The notes: generated by a model from the sequence alone, not told the origin. A stretch of DNA of 48,446 bases from Bacteroidales bacterium (GCA_016296345.1 JAEDJL010000008.1:1-48446); one strand, 5' to 3'; shown: positions 24,445 through 34,393, counted from the stretch's first letter. Numbers and translations are program-made.

Positions 24445-26541
24445 TTAAATCCTGCCCCAATATTTGCGTAAGAACCATTCAGAAGCCATAACGACAACAA
24501 TCAATGCCCAATACCACGGACTTTCACTCATACGTTTGTTGGTTGTAAGGCTGTGTATTACGGGCTTGATGTAGTCATTTTGTTTCATCTTGGCAAAAAG
24601 GCTGTCGAAGTTGTCGCAAGGGAACATCTCTCCGCCGCTTATCTTCGACATTGTGGCAAGAAGAGAATGGTCGGCAACGAGTTCGACCATTTCAAGATGT
24701 GCGTCCGATACGACAAAAGTACCTGTTGTCTTGTAGTTTGTGCCTGCAAGAGAGGTCTGTGCGGTGTATGTGTATTCTCCTTGTTCCAAAGAAGGGACGC
24801 TCAGGGTGTAGGCGTTGTTTCGTTTGGAGAATGTGTAGGCAAACTCCTTGCCTTGTTGTGAGCGTATCACAAGGCGTGCTTCGGGAGCGTTGGTCAGCTC
24901 ATACGAACGGTTGTACAGATAGGCATCAAACACCATCTGTTCGCCCTTTGCAAAGACATTGTCATGCTTGACCTTGAATGCGTTGCTCTCCTTTGCCGCA
25001 ACAAGGTAACGAACTGCCTTTTCGATAATCTCATTTGCCTCCTTGTCGCTCTGATTGATAAGGTAGTTATGCAGTCTCCACTTCCAGATGTTTTCGCCAC
25101 AGATGACACCCGATTTTTTCTCCGTTCCGTTGCAAAAGCACAGCAAGGGATATTCACTTTTCGTCCCTCCGATGTATTGGTATGCCAATACTGATGCGTC
25201 TTGAGAAAGAGTAAAGCGAGCCAAGGGAACATTAAGCGGCGGAAAGTCTCTTGTCATCTGCGAGGCTTCTTCTGAGAGCGAGAAGAGTGCAAACAATGGA
25301 TTATACACAGCCTGAGCCTGCATTTGAGAGCCTCTTCCTATGAGTTGTACCTTCACTCCTGCGTCAAGTCGGTTGAAGAGTGAATAGTCTGTTTTGTCTC
25401 CGAGTATGTACAGCACAGGCACTCCCTTTGCAGTGAGGGTACTTACGAAGTCAAAACTTGCCTTGTCAAAAGGTATTTGGTGGGCAACGAGCAGGTCGGG
25501 CTGCTCTGTCTTCAACTTGTTTTGCTCTCCGAAAAGACAGGATTCAACTTTGTAGTTTTTGTTTGACTGTATGCTTTGTTTGATTGCCGATATGTCGGGG
25601 TGTGGTGCGGCAGAAAGTATGAGTATGTTTTGACGAGTGTCGGTTATGCGGACAAAAAAGTCTCTCGAATTGTTGAGTGTGTTGGTTTCGTCGCCAATCG
25701 GAGCGACTTCGGCTCTGAAACGATGTACTCCGGGTTGGGAACATGAGGTTGTGAGCGGCAGTGTGATTGAAAATCTTTCGGAAGTTATGGTTGTCTGTTT
25801 CTCAAAAATCTTCTTGCCGTCTTGAAGCACTCTCACCACACTGCTCTCTCCCTTGGCTTTGTCTGCCTTCATGGTGATTTCTATGGGGAACACATCGTCT
25901 GCATACACAAGGTCGTTGCATCTTACGTTGCTTATCGACAGGTCTTTCCTCCTTGTGGTGTCTCCCATTGCAATGGTGTATATGGGATATGAGGCATCTT
26001 GTGCAAGGGTGAGCGGATTGCCTCCCTTGTTTGCAATACCGTCGCTTGCCAACACCACGGCACAGAGGTTTCTGTCCGAGTATTCGTCGCCTACATATTG
26101 CAAGCACTCGGCTATGTCAGTCTGTGTACCGGAGAAAACAAAGTCTTTATTATCGTTTTGCAAATTGCGTTCGGCACTCTCGGAAGAAAACGTCAGCACT
26201 TTCACATCATAGTCTTCGGAGGCTTGGTCGATGAAGTTGCGGAGCTTGGTTTGATAGTCTGTTTTGTAGTATGCGGAATCTTTTACGGAGATTATGGAAG
26301 ACGAAACGTCTTGTGCCACAACGACAAGCGGCTTTTCGCTTTGGTGAGAAGTAAACCTCACGACAGGAGAAAGCAACAAAAACAACACCAAGAGCAATGA
26401 AAGAAATCTCAAAGCCGCAAGCAGGTTTCGCTGACGAGGAGAGAACGTCGCCCTGCCGGCGACAAAATAGCCCCAAAAGGCAACTCCTGCGGCAAAAACG
26501 ACAATAGGTATCAGCCAAAAGGGAGAATATTCGGTGAACAT
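24445..26541 (-). CDS. Membrane protein with VWA-like domain (BatA/BatB-like layout)
   Basis: 698 aa. Two N-terminal helices (about residues 10-28 and 42-62) come first. A von Willebrand A-like domain follows, where VVVAQDVSSSII replaces the usual DxSxS metal site with D-V-S-S-S, and VVLASDGIANKG supplies the later Asp. Beta-rich and amidotransferase-like periplasmic parts come next, and one C-terminal helix (SPWYWALIVVVMASEWFLRKYW) ends it. Such proteins are common and uncharacterised in Bacteroidota; a role in envelope complex assembly is a guess. It starts 5 bases after the TerB/DnaJ gene, so the pair is an operon. Confidence 0.75.
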   Translation of the reverse strand: MFTEYSPFWLIPIVVFAAGVAFWGYFVAGRATFSPRQRNLLAALRFLSLLLVLFLLLSPVVRFTSHQSEKPLVVVAQDVSSSIISVKDSAYYKTDYQTKLRNFIDQASEDYDVKVLTFSSESAERNLQNDNKDFVFSGTQTDIAECLQYVGDEYSDRNLCAVVLASDGIANKGGNPLTLAQDASYPIYTIAMGDTTRRKDLSISNVRCNDLVYADDVFPIEITMKADKAKGESSVVRVLQDGKKIFEKQTTITSERFSITLPLTTSCSQPGVHRFRAEVAPIGDETNTLNNSRDFFVRITDTRQNILILSAAPHPDISAIKQSIQSNKNYKVESCLFGEQNKLKTEQPDLLVAHQIPFDKASFDFVSTLTAKGVPVLYILGDKTDYSLFNRLDAGVKVQLIGRGSQMQAQAVYNPLFALFSLSEEASQMTRDFPPLNVPLARFTLSQDASVLAYQYIGGTKSEYPLLCFCNGTEKKSGVICGENIWKWRLHNYLINQSDKEANEIIEKAVRYLVAAKESNAFKVKHDNVFAKGEQMVFDAYLYNRSYELTNAPEARLVIRSQQGKEFAYTFSKRNNAYTLSVPSLEQGEYTYTAQTSLAGTNYKTTGTFVVSDAHLEMVELVADHSLLATMSKISGGEMFPCDNFDSLFAKMKQNDYIKPVIHSLTTNKRMSESPWYWALIVVVMASEWFLRKYWGRI

Positions 26542-26546
26542 GAAAC

Positions 26547-27260
26547 TCAGACGATGTTACGTTCTTTCTTTATCTTCTCGTATGCGTTGTTAATCTCTTG
26601 GAACTTGGCATTTGCTGCTTTTTGAGCATCTTCGCCGAGGTTTGCAACCTTGTCGGGGTGGTACTTTATGCACATACGTTTGTATGCTTTCTTAATTTCG
26701 GCATCTGAGGCGTTCTTATCGACTTGCAAAATGACGTATGCCGAGTCGGTAACCTCAAAGTACATTGCCTCAATGCTCTTGTAGTCGGCAGCGGACAAGC
26801 CTATCAGGTTGGCAATGCGTTCGATAAGGTCTTTTTCGCACTTTGTGCAGTCGTTGTCTGCAACAGCTATGCCGAAAAGATAGTGAAGCAGTTGCAGCTT
26901 TGTTGCGTATGGAAAGGCAGTTCGTATTTTCTCACAAGCCTGATAAACATCTATATTCTTGTCAAGCAACTGTCGGAGAATATCCAACTTGTTTTGCAAA
27001 TTTTCTCTTCCAAAATTCTTTTGCAAGAAGTCTTTCACAAAGTTGAGTTCGCTTTTCATCACCTTGCCGTCTGCTTTCATTACGGCAGCGGTAAGAATGA
27101 GCAATCCCATAACGAAGTCTCCCTTTTGTTCGTTGCCGGCATACTCTTTCTTTATCATCTTTTCGAGCAGCGAACCTACAGCATAACCAATTACACCGCC
27201 AAAAATTCCGCCTCCGAAAGCAAATCCCAACAATCCGGCAATCCATTTCATTGCACCCAT
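26547..27260 (-). CDS. TerB-DnaJ (DjlA-like) membrane co-chaperone
   Basis: 237 aa. An N-terminal glycine-rich hydrophobic segment (GLLGFAFGGGIFGGVIGYAVG) is followed by a TerB-like helical domain (about 50-155) with AAVMKADGKVMKSE and AVADNDCTKCEKDLIE. The C-terminal J domain carries KRMCIKYHPDKV with the HPD motif that stimulates Hsp70 ATPase. The layout equals E. coli DjlA. A start three codons later (MKWIAG) is possible. A promoter box lies 28 bases upstream. Confidence 0.88.
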   Translation of the reverse strand: MGAMKWIAGLLGFAFGGGIFGGVIGYAVGSLLEKMIKKEYAGNEQKGDFVMGLLILTAAVMKADGKVMKSELNFVKDFLQKNFGRENLQNKLDILRQLLDKNIDVYQACEKIRTAFPYATKLQLLHYLFGIAVADNDCTKCEKDLIERIANLIGLSAADYKSIEAMYFEVTDSAYVILQVDKNASDAEIKKAYKRMCIKYHPDKVANLGEDAQKAANAKFQEINNAYEKIKKERNIV

Positions 27261-27288
27261 AAGCTATTCTTTTGTTAAAATCAAGCTG

Positions 27289-27320
27289 CAAAGATAAGTA
27301 TTTTCTGCAAATAAGGACAA
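27289..27320 (-). promoter_or_regulatory. Promoter for the TerB/DnaJ-VWA operon
   Basis: On the minus strand, TTG (27318-27320), a 21-base gap and TATCTTTG (27289-27296). It lies just beside the hairpin that ends the PBP1A operon. Confidence 0.6.
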
Positions 27321-27356
27321 AGATGCTTGTCAAAAAAGGCGTGCATCTTTGTCCTT
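27313..27356 (-). terminator. Terminator of the holB-PBP1A operon
   Basis: A perfect 14-bp stem (27313-27326 with 27343-27356) around a 16-base loop lies 39 bases after the PBP1A stop. The stem sequence aaggacaaagatgc partly overlaps the next promoter. Confidence 0.65.
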
Positions 27357-27394
27357 GGTGTTTTGAAAGGTCGATATATGTCCTCGATTTTGCC

Positions 27395-29662
27395 TTACCA
27401 GTCTTTTGTGTATTCGTCGCTCACCGTGCCTTCTTGGATTTCTTGAACATAGTTGCTGCAATCTATGTCTATTTCCAACGAAGGCGGTCGGTCAAAGTCT
27501 CCTCTGTAAAAGTCTAACTTTGGATTTTTCTCACACCTTTGCATAAACAGACCATAAATCGGCAGAGCCATCGATGCTCCCTGACCGAATGCGGTGCTGC
27601 GGAAGTGAATGCTGCGAAGTTCTCCGCCAACCCATACTGCGGTTGCGAGCTTTGGATTTATTCCTATGAACCAACCGTCGGAGTTGTTGTCGGTTGTTCC
27701 TGTCTTTCCTGCGATTGTGCTTTTCAAACCATACTTATAACGAAGTCTTGCACCCGTTCCGCTATCGACAACGCCTTTCATAAGTTCCAAAACAAGGTAT
27801 GCAGTCTCTTCGTCCAAGGCTGAGTTGCTCTTGGTGTTGAATACCTCCAACACCATACCCTTGTTGTCGCATATTTTCGTTATAAATATAGGTTCTTTAT
27901 GCACTCCTTTGTTGGCAAAGGTTGCCATTGCTGCTGCCATTTCCATGACCGAAAGGTCGGCTGTACCGAGACAGATTGAAGGAACGGCAGGCATGGGTGT
28001 TGTTATACCCATTTGTTTTGCAAGATTGATGACAGATTGTGGTGTTGTGTAGTCTTTCATCAGTGCTGCCGAAACAAAATTGACAGAGTTTGCCAATGCC
28101 CACTTCAAAGAGACCATTTCTCCCTCTCTTGCCTTGTTGGAGTTTTTCGGTGTCCAATTATCGTAATCCTCAAAGGTAACCGGTGTGTTGGAAATCTCGA
28201 AACAAGGCGACAATTCGCTGTCTTTCATTGCCGACGCATAAACAAAAGGTTTGAAAGTGGAGCCTACTTGTCGTCGTCCGAGCTTTGCGTTGTCAAACTT
28301 GAAATGTTTGTAGTTTATTCCGCCCACATAGACCTTTATATGACCTGTTTGCGGTTCTATGCTCACCATTCCCGTATTGAGGAAGTGTTTATAGTATCTC
28401 AAACTGTCCCACGGGGTCATCACAGTGTCTTTATCGCCGTTCCAAGTGAATACTCTCATCTTGGTTTTCTCGTCAAAGTTGGCTCTTATCTCCTTGTCGT
28501 TCAATCCTTCTTCTTTGAGCTGTCGGTAACGGTCGGAATTTTTCATCGCCTGCATATAGTATTTGTCTATGTCTGCACGGCTTATGCCCGTAAAGGGTGC
28601 ATCTTTGTAACCTTTGGTGTGTTTGAAAAATTCGTTTTGAAGATATTTGAAGTGTTCTTTGACGGCTTCTTCGGCGTTTTTCTGCATTTGATAGTTGATT
28701 GTGGTGTATATTTTCAGTCCGTCTTTGTGTACGTCATATTGGTCGCCGTTTGACTTGTAGTGAGTTTTGCACCATTCTTTCATATAGTTGCGAAGCATCT
28801 CGCGAAAGTAGGTTGCAATGCCTTCGTCGTGTGTCTGAGGGTTATATTTGAGCTTTATCGGCATGGCTTTCTTTGCTTCGGCTTCTTCGGACGTCAGATA
28901 GTCATACTTTTCCATTTGTGTCAGTACGGTATTTCGGCGATTGAGAGAATTTTCTGGATTTCTCACAGGATTGTAAGTTGTAGGTGCTTTGAGAAGTCCC
29001 ACAAGCACGGCTGCTTCTTCAACTTCGAGTTCGCTCGGTTGCTTTGAAAAGAATGTGTGAGCGGCGGTCTTTATTCCGAAAGCATTGCTTCCGTAATCGA
29101 CGGTGTTGAGATACATCGACAATATTTCGTCTTTTGAGTAGTTTCTCTCCAATTTGACAGCCACAACCCACTCTTTCAACTTGGCATATATCGTTCCGAA
29201 AAATGATTTCTTCTCTCTGGGAAACAGATTCTTTGCAAGCTGCTGGGTAAGTGTGCTTCCTCCTCCCGAGCTTTTGTGTCCTCCCAAAACTGTTTTAGTC
29301 AATACTCTGAACAATGAGCGGGCATCTATTCCCGAATGCTCTCTGAAACGCACGTCTTCGGTGGCTATCAGTGCGTTAATCATATTTGGAGATATGTCTT
29401 TGTAGTTTACAATAGAGCGATTTTGCAGTCCTATGTAGCCAAGTAACTCTCCGTTGTCGGCATAGACCTCGGTGGCAATGTTTGCCTTGGGATTTTCAAG
29501 CTCTTCAAAGGTTGGCATAAATCCCAACCAACCAAAGGACAACATAATAAAGAATATGACTATGCAGAACAAAATGCTCAGATAGCCAATCCACATTGCC
29601 TTGACATATTTCTTGTTTTCTATTTCCTGTTGCTGCTTTTTCAGTACTTTTTTATTCTGCAT
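27395..29662 (-). CDS. Penicillin-binding protein 1A (bifunctional class A PBP)
   Basis: 755 aa; polymerises and crosslinks peptidoglycan. One N-terminal membrane helix (about 25-45). The GT51 transglycosylase domain shows TEDVRFREHSGIDARS, with the catalytic Glu near residue 93, and GGGSTLTQQLAKNLFP. The transpeptidase domain has the SxxK site GSTFKPFVYA, the SxN motif ANSVNFVSA and the KTG box GKTGTTDNNSDGW. Last gene of the holB-PSP1-gldH-PBP1A operon, starting 24 bases after gldH, and followed by a hairpin. Confidence 0.95.
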   Translation of the reverse strand: MQNKKVLKKQQQEIENKKYVKAMWIGYLSILFCIVIFFIMLSFGWLGFMPTFEELENPKANIATEVYADNGELLGYIGLQNRSIVNYKDISPNMINALIATEDVRFREHSGIDARSLFRVLTKTVLGGHKSSGGGSTLTQQLAKNLFPREKKSFFGTIYAKLKEWVVAVKLERNYSKDEILSMYLNTVDYGSNAFGIKTAAHTFFSKQPSELEVEEAAVLVGLLKAPTTYNPVRNPENSLNRRNTVLTQMEKYDYLTSEEAEAKKAMPIKLKYNPQTHDEGIATYFREMLRNYMKEWCKTHYKSNGDQYDVHKDGLKIYTTINYQMQKNAEEAVKEHFKYLQNEFFKHTKGYKDAPFTGISRADIDKYYMQAMKNSDRYRQLKEEGLNDKEIRANFDEKTKMRVFTWNGDKDTVMTPWDSLRYYKHFLNTGMVSIEPQTGHIKVYVGGINYKHFKFDNAKLGRRQVGSTFKPFVYASAMKDSELSPCFEISNTPVTFEDYDNWTPKNSNKAREGEMVSLKWALANSVNFVSAALMKDYTTPQSVINLAKQMGITTPMPAVPSICLGTADLSVMEMAAAMATFANKGVHKEPIFITKICDNKGMVLEVFNTKSNSALDEETAYLVLELMKGVVDSGTGARLRYKYGLKSTIAGKTGTTDNNSDGWFIGINPKLATAVWVGGELRSIHFRSTAFGQGASMALPIYGLFMQRCEKNPKLDFYRGDFDRPPSLEIDIDCSNYVQEIQEGTVSDEYTKDW

Positions 29663-29686
29663 CGGCTGAATGTTTTTCGTGTTTTA

Positions 29687-30205
29687 TCAATCTTGATACT
29701 CTATGTGCAGTCCCACATCGACAATTCCGCTTAGGGTTGTGTCGGTTGTGGCTTGGTAAAGTTCAAAAACATATCTTCCTTGTTGCTTGAACTCGACGTT
29801 TTTTGCTATCCAAAAGCGATTGTCTCTCACTTTTGAGCTGCCTTTTCCTTTCCAAGTGCCGTCGGGATAAGCAAGGTAGCACTCTATTGTGTCTCTTTTG
29901 GTGATTGTTCCGTCGGGAAGTATGGTGTTCATGAAGAAATAGATGTTGCTGTAAGGATAATCGGTTGTATTTCTGACGTTCAGAGCCACCTTGTACTTCA
30001 TTGCGGTATTTTTTATATCGACTTGGTAATAGACCTTGTCCTTTGCAGCCCACGCTTTCTCATTTACAGACTTGTTTTCGTCATAAATCACATTGCTGTT
30101 ACAAGAACCAAGTGCAAACAACAAGCATACAATGAAAAAGAAGTTTCGCTTTTTTGAGAAAAAGCCAAATCTTTTTTCTACTATATTTGCAAATGCGGTT
30201 TTCAT
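29687..30205 (-). CDS. gldH: GldH-family lipoprotein
   Basis: 172 aa from the ATG at 30205, which lies 10 bases after the preceding stop; an upstream start would run into the PSP1 gene. The hydrophobic segment FFFIVCLLFALGSC is a lipobox with Cys about 34. The body contains NIYFFMNTILPDGTITKRDTIE and YVFELYQATTDTTLSGIVDVGL, matching the GldH gliding/T9SS-associated lipoprotein family. GldH is also found in nonmotile Bacteroidota, so gliding is not proven. Confidence 0.85.
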   Translation of the reverse strand: MKTAFANIVEKRFGFFSKKRNFFFIVCLLFALGSCNSNVIYDENKSVNEKAWAAKDKVYYQVDIKNTAMKYKVALNVRNTTDYPYSNIYFFMNTILPDGTITKRDTIECYLAYPDGTWKGKGSSKVRDNRFWIAKNVEFKQQGRYVFELYQATTDTTLSGIVDVGLHIEYQD

Positions 30206-30215
30206 TGTTTGATTT

Positions 30216-31481
30216 TTACTTGTTGTTTTCAATTTTTTCGGCATAGCTTTCCAAATCTTCGGGAAGCACATTACGCTTGTTGTCTGCTATCATCTTCTTT
30301 ACAGTATTGACAGACAGCGGTATAAGCTCCTGAGAGTTTTGATACGAATACCAGAGAAGACGTTTGAACACATCGACTTTGTGATATACTGCCTTGCCTT
30401 TTTTTGTCTCTATTGCAACTCCGAGTTCGGGGAAAGATTTGAGAGCATCTACATAAACGTCATACTCATAGTTCAGACAGCATTTAAGTTTTCCGCACTG
30501 CCCTGCAAGTTTCTGAGGATTGGGAAAAAGTTGCTGTGTTTTAGCAACAGATGTCGAAACAGAATGAAAAGAATTGAGCCAAGTGCTGCAACAGAGTTCT
30601 CTTCCGCAAGTGCCAATTCCTCCAAGTCTGCCTGCCTCTTGTCTTGCTCCTATCTGCTTCATTTCTATCCTTATGCGAAACTCTTCTGCCAAAGCCTTGA
30701 TAAGCTGTCTGAAATCGACCCTGTCATCTGCCGTATAGTAGAAAATGGCTTTCGTTCCGTCTCCTTGATACTCCACATCATTGACTTTCATCTTCAAATC
30801 GAAGCTGTCGGCAAGTCGTCTTGTTTCGTAAATCATGCCTTCTTCCTTTTCGAGAGACTGTAACCATTTTTCTATGTCGGCAGCCTTGGCTCTGCGATAG
30901 AGTTTCTTGATATTGTCGTTGTTTTCGACCTTTTTCTTCCTCATTTGTATCCGGCAGAGTTCGCCTTTGAGCGATACTATGCCTATGTCATGTCCCGGCG
31001 TTCCCTCGACTGCAACAATATCTCCCTCACAAATCTCCAATCCTTCGGGCAAACGGTAAAAATCTTTTCTCGAATTTTTGAACCTCACCTCCACAATATC
31101 GCATTCACCAGCATTTGAGGGTGATTTGATATGGCTCATCCAATTATGAACATTGAGTTTTGAGCTGCTGTCTCTCTCGGCTCTGTTTACAACCTTATAA
31201 CATTCGGGTTGGTTGCAACAACCTCTTGCAAGTAAAACATTGGGTTCGTATGTGCTTTGTCCCATCGAGGGGTCTTCGTCAAAGTATGGGTGAGTGAATT
31301 GCTCCAACATTACTTCCTCTTCCTTGTCGTCTTCTTCTATCAATTTGCGACCGGAAGCACCTGCATTGTAACGCACATTATTGTCGGTCGTTTCGGTAGT
31401 ATTTGCAGTGGTTTGTTCCTTTTCGTTTTGTTTTGTTTCTTCTGTCATCTGATATATATTGTTTTTCTGAAAATATGTCAT
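30216..31481 (-). CDS. PSP1/RicT (YaaT)-family protein
   Basis: 421 aa. An N-terminal 45 residues rich in Thr, Asn and Glu is disordered. LARGCCNQPECYKVV begins the conserved part, and the PSP1 core shows VEVRFKNSRKDFYRLPEG, FYYTADDRVDFRQLIKALAEEF and the Cys-rich GGIGTCGRELCCSTWL, FPNPQKLAGQCGKLKCCLNYE. The Cys clusters may bind an iron-sulfur cluster as in the Bacillus RicAFT complex, which acts in RNA processing. The start overlaps the holB stop by 4 bases (ATGA); a start at 31448 (MTEETK) is an alternative. Confidence 0.88.
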   Translation of the reverse strand: MTYFQKNNIYQMTEETKQNEKEQTTANTTETTDNNVRYNAGASGRKLIEEDDKEEEVMLEQFTHPYFDEDPSMGQSTYEPNVLLARGCCNQPECYKVVNRAERDSSSKLNVHNWMSHIKSPSNAGECDIVEVRFKNSRKDFYRLPEGLEICEGDIVAVEGTPGHDIGIVSLKGELCRIQMRKKKVENNDNIKKLYRRAKAADIEKWLQSLEKEEGMIYETRRLADSFDLKMKVNDVEYQGDGTKAIFYYTADDRVDFRQLIKALAEEFRIRIEMKQIGARQEAGRLGGIGTCGRELCCSTWLNSFHSVSTSVAKTQQLFPNPQKLAGQCGKLKCCLNYEYDVYVDALKSFPELGVAIETKKGKAVYHKVDVFKRLLWYSYQNSQELIPLSVNTVKKMIADNKRNVLPEDLESYAEKIENNK

Positions 31482-32647
31482 TTACCCTCTTTTAGGTGTT
31501 TGCCGACCTGTATTGTCAAATCAAAAAACAATATCTTGGCATTGGCATTTCTCATCACATGATTGAGGGCTTGTTCCATTAAATTGTATATACTGCGAAT
31601 ATTATTCTCGTTCAAATATTTGGAAAAGTTGGTTAAAAACTTCTCATCTTCTTGCGGAAACAAGTTTTCGCTCACCTGTCTTTGAGTTTTGTGCATAAAG
31701 CACTCTCTCATCAGCTCCGAACAAGTCAAAAGGAAGATTTTTTGTTTCTCCCGACTGAGTTTTGCAAACTTTTCGCTGATTGCCAAAATGTCGGAGGCTT
31801 TCTGTGCATATTGGAATGCCGCCCTTGTCCACTCGATAAAAAGGCCGACGATTTCTTTCTGCTCCTTGTTGTCATAGTTCAATGCTCTGAGCATATTACC
31901 CGACGAGGAGTTCGCAATAGTTTGAGCTTCGGCGTAAGAAAGTCCTCTTTTGGTTGTAAGATAGGAGGCAATCGCACTGCTTTCCATAGGTAATACTTTG
32001 ACAAGTTGAACTCTTGACAAAATGGTCGGAAGTATTGCCTCGGTATTTGCCGAAACCAGAAGGAACAAAGTGCCTTCGTAGGGTTCTTCGAGTATCTTCA
32101 AGAGCTTTGGTGCTGCATCATGCCGCATTCTGTCTGCACACCATATTATCATTATCTTGTATGGTGATTCGTAAACAGTCATGGTAAGGCTGCTGACTAT
32201 CGAATTGGCATCGCGGACGTTGATTTCGCCTTGCTTGTTGTCGCTTTTTATGTAGTCCAACCACGATTCTATGTCGATATATCCGTCATTTTCGATGACA
32301 AAATCTCTGAACAAGTCTATAAAGAGAGATGACTCGTTATTTTTGTCAATCCTTTTTGTGGTTGTTGTGGGAAAAATAAGATGCAAATCGGGATGTGCGA
32401 GTTTTTGATACTTGACACACGAAGGACATTTGCCGCAAGAGTCTGCTTTCAGTTCGTCCGGTGAAGAGGTATGGTAGTGTTGCTTGTCGGTACAGGAAAC
32501 AAACTGAGCGTATGCCCACGCAAGAGCAAACGCACCATAGCCTTCTGCTCCTGCAAAAAGCTGTGCGTGAGGAACTCTGTGGCTCTCAACCGCATCAATC
32601 AGAGAGTTTATCAAACGTCTTTGTCCTGCTATGTCTGCAAATCGCAT
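31478..32647 (-). CDS. holB: DNA polymerase III delta' subunit (clamp loader)
   Basis: 389 aa from the ATG at 32647 (MRFADIAGQ), preceded by AAAGGA six bases upstream. A TTG two codons earlier is less likely. The N-terminal AAA+ region has HAQLFAGAEGYGAFALAW in place of a strict Walker A, as is usual for delta'. The zinc site DSCGKCPSCVKYQ sits near residue 80, followed by HPDLHLIFP and KILEEPYEGTLFLLVSA. It loads the sliding clamp. First gene of a four-gene operon. A TATCTTTG box is at 32703-32710. Confidence 0.9.
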   Translation of the reverse strand: MRFADIAGQRRLINSLIDAVESHRVPHAQLFAGAEGYGAFALAWAYAQFVSCTDKQHYHTSSPDELKADSCGKCPSCVKYQKLAHPDLHLIFPTTTTKRIDKNNESSLFIDLFRDFVIENDGYIDIESWLDYIKSDNKQGEINVRDANSIVSSLTMTVYESPYKIMIIWCADRMRHDAAPKLLKILEEPYEGTLFLLVSANTEAILPTILSRVQLVKVLPMESSAIASYLTTKRGLSYAEAQTIANSSSGNMLRALNYDNKEQKEIVGLFIEWTRAAFQYAQKASDILAISEKFAKLSREKQKIFLLTCSELMRECFMHKTQRQVSENLFPQEDEKFLTNFSKYLNENNIRSIYNLMEQALNHVMRNANAKILFFDLTIQVGKHLKEGK

Positions 32648-32820
32648 AACCAATCCTTTATTATTTGAAGACCAATCGGAAAATTCTCTCCATAGTCGTT
32701 TGCAAAGATAGTCAATTTATTGCAAAAGCGATGTGTCTATGGCGTTTTTTCTTTTGGCAGGCTGTCTCTGTGCAGTCTTTTTCCTAACTTTGCAGACCGA
32801 ACACAAAAAAACAAAGCAAT

Positions 32821-33822
32821 ATGTATATCCTTGCGATAGAATCTTCGTGCGATGACACCTCTTGTGCAGTGATGGACGGCAATTTCAGAGTGCTTTCCAA
32901 CGTAACTGCTTCACAAAAAGTACATTCAGAATATGGAGGAGTTGTTCCCGAGCTTGCATCGAGGGCGCATCAGAGCAATATAATCCCCGTTGTCGATAAG
33001 GCACTCAAAGACTCGGGAGTAAAAAAGGAAGACTTGACTGCCGTGGCTTTCACTCGCGGACCGGGATTGCTTGGTTCTCTGCTTGTGGGAGTGAGTTTTG
33101 CAAAGAGTTTTGCAACCGCTTTGAATATCAAGATGATTGAAGTAAACCACTTGGAGGCTCATGTGCTTGCTCATTTTATCAAAGACACACCCGAAAGCAA
33201 AGTTCCCGACTTCCCGATGTTGTGTTTGTTGGTTTCGGGAGGCAACACACAGATTATTCGTCTCGATTCTCCAAGAAAAATGGAGATTATCGGCAAAACA
33301 ATCGACGATGCAGCAGGAGAAACAATCGACAAAGCTGCCAAAATACTTTCTCTCCCCTATCCGGGAGGTCCGCATATCGACCGACTTTCAAAGCAAGGCA
33401 AGCCCACATTGAAGTTTTCCCAAAGCCATATACCCGATTTGGATTACAGCTTCTCGGGATTGAAAACAAGTATTCTCTATACACTCAGAGACAAACTGAA
33501 AGAAAATCCGAATTACATCGAAGAAAACTTGTGCGACATAGCTTGCTCGGTGCAAAAAGCAGTTGTAGATAGTCTGCTCTTCAAGTTTGAAAAAGCAATA
33601 AAAGCAACAAAGATAAAGAATATAGCCATTGCGGGAGGCGTGTCAGCCAATTCGGCTCTCAGAGAAGGAATTAGCAACTTGGGAACAAAGTACGGCTGTG
33701 AGGTTTTCATACCTAAGTTCTCGTACACGACAGATAATGCTGCCATGGTTGCAGCCGCAGGCTTGTTTAAGTACCTTGACGGAGAGTTTGCCGACCTTTC
33801 GCTCACCGCATACGCAAGATAA
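32821..33822 (+). CDS. tsaD: tRNA N6-threonylcarbamoyladenosine synthase subunit TsaD
   Basis: 333 aa. Transfers threonylcarbamoyl to A37 of ANN-decoding tRNAs. The ASKHA-fold motifs are present: AIESSCDDTSCAVMDG at the start, VNHLEAHVLAH with metal-binding His 110 and 114, LLVSGGNTQII, and IAGGVSANSALREG. TAACTTTG at 32785-32792 is a fitting -7 box 28 bases upstream. aroK follows after 8 bases. Confidence 0.97.
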   Translation: MYILAIESSCDDTSCAVMDGNFRVLSNVTASQKVHSEYGGVVPELASRAHQSNIIPVVDKALKDSGVKKEDLTAVAFTRGPGLLGSLLVGVSFAKSFATALNIKMIEVNHLEAHVLAHFIKDTPESKVPDFPMLCLLVSGGNTQIIRLDSPRKMEIIGKTIDDAAGETIDKAAKILSLPYPGGPHIDRLSKQGKPTLKFSQSHIPDLDYSFSGLKTSILYTLRDKLKENPNYIEENLCDIACSVQKAVVDSLLFKFEKAIKATKIKNIAIAGGVSANSALREGISNLGTKYGCEVFIPKFSYTTDNAAMVAAAGLFKYLDGEFADLSLTAYAR

Positions 33823-33830
33823 ACCACATC

Positions 33831-34325
33831 ATGAAGATATTTTTGGTTGGCTATATGCTCTGTGGTAAAAGCACAACAGGCAAAAGGCTTGCAAAAAAGC
33901 TCGGATACGACTTTGCTGATACCGACAAGATGATAGAAAACAAATATCGTCTGAGGGTAGAAAGGATATTTGAAAAATATGGCGAGCAAACATTCAGACT
34001 TTTGGAGAAAGAAATTTTGGAAGAAGTCAAATCGCTCGACGACATGGTGATTGCAACCGGAGGAGGTCTGCCCTGCTTTGGCAACAACATGAGAACGCTC
34101 AAACAAATGGGCAGAACCATATATCTCAAAATGAGTGCCAAGTCAATAATTGCAAGACACAAACAATCGAAACGCCCTCGTCCTCTTCTCAAAGACAAAG
34201 ACGACGAACAATTACTTGATTTTGTCTCCAAGAGCTTGGAAAAAAGAGAAGTCTTTTACCAACAAGCCGACATAATAATAAGAGGTGAAAGCGTCGATAT
34301 TGCAGAAATCATAGCAAAGATTTGA
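33831..34325 (+). CDS. aroK: Shikimate kinase
   Basis: 164 aa. Phosphorylates shikimate in aromatic amino-acid synthesis. The Walker A loop is VGYMLCGKSTTGKRLA (residues 6-21), the shikimate-binding DTDKMIE follows, then ATGGGLPC and RPLLKD of the lid. Gly-Tyr-Met-Leu-Cys in the P-loop is a Bacteroidota-type variation. It is cotranscribed with tsaD; its end holds the -33 box of the pyrG promoter. Confidence 0.95.
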   Translation: MKIFLVGYMLCGKSTTGKRLAKKLGYDFADTDKMIENKYRLRVERIFEKYGEQTFRLLEKEILEEVKSLDDMVIATGGGLPCFGNNMRTLKQMGRTIYLKMSAKSIIARHKQSKRPRPLLKDKDDEQLLDFVSKSLEKREVFYQQADIIIRGESVDIAEIIAKI

Positions 34326-34352
34326 CCACACCGTTTTTTTTGACTAACTTTG
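34321..34352 (+). promoter_or_regulatory. Promoter for pyrG
   Basis: TTTG (34321-34324), a 20-base gap and TAACTTTG (34345-34352). It overlaps the aroK stop and rules out the in-frame upstream start at 34322. Confidence 0.75.
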
Positions 34353-34393
34353 CAAATCGTAAAAATGTTGAGAAATCACAGAAAGGAAGACTT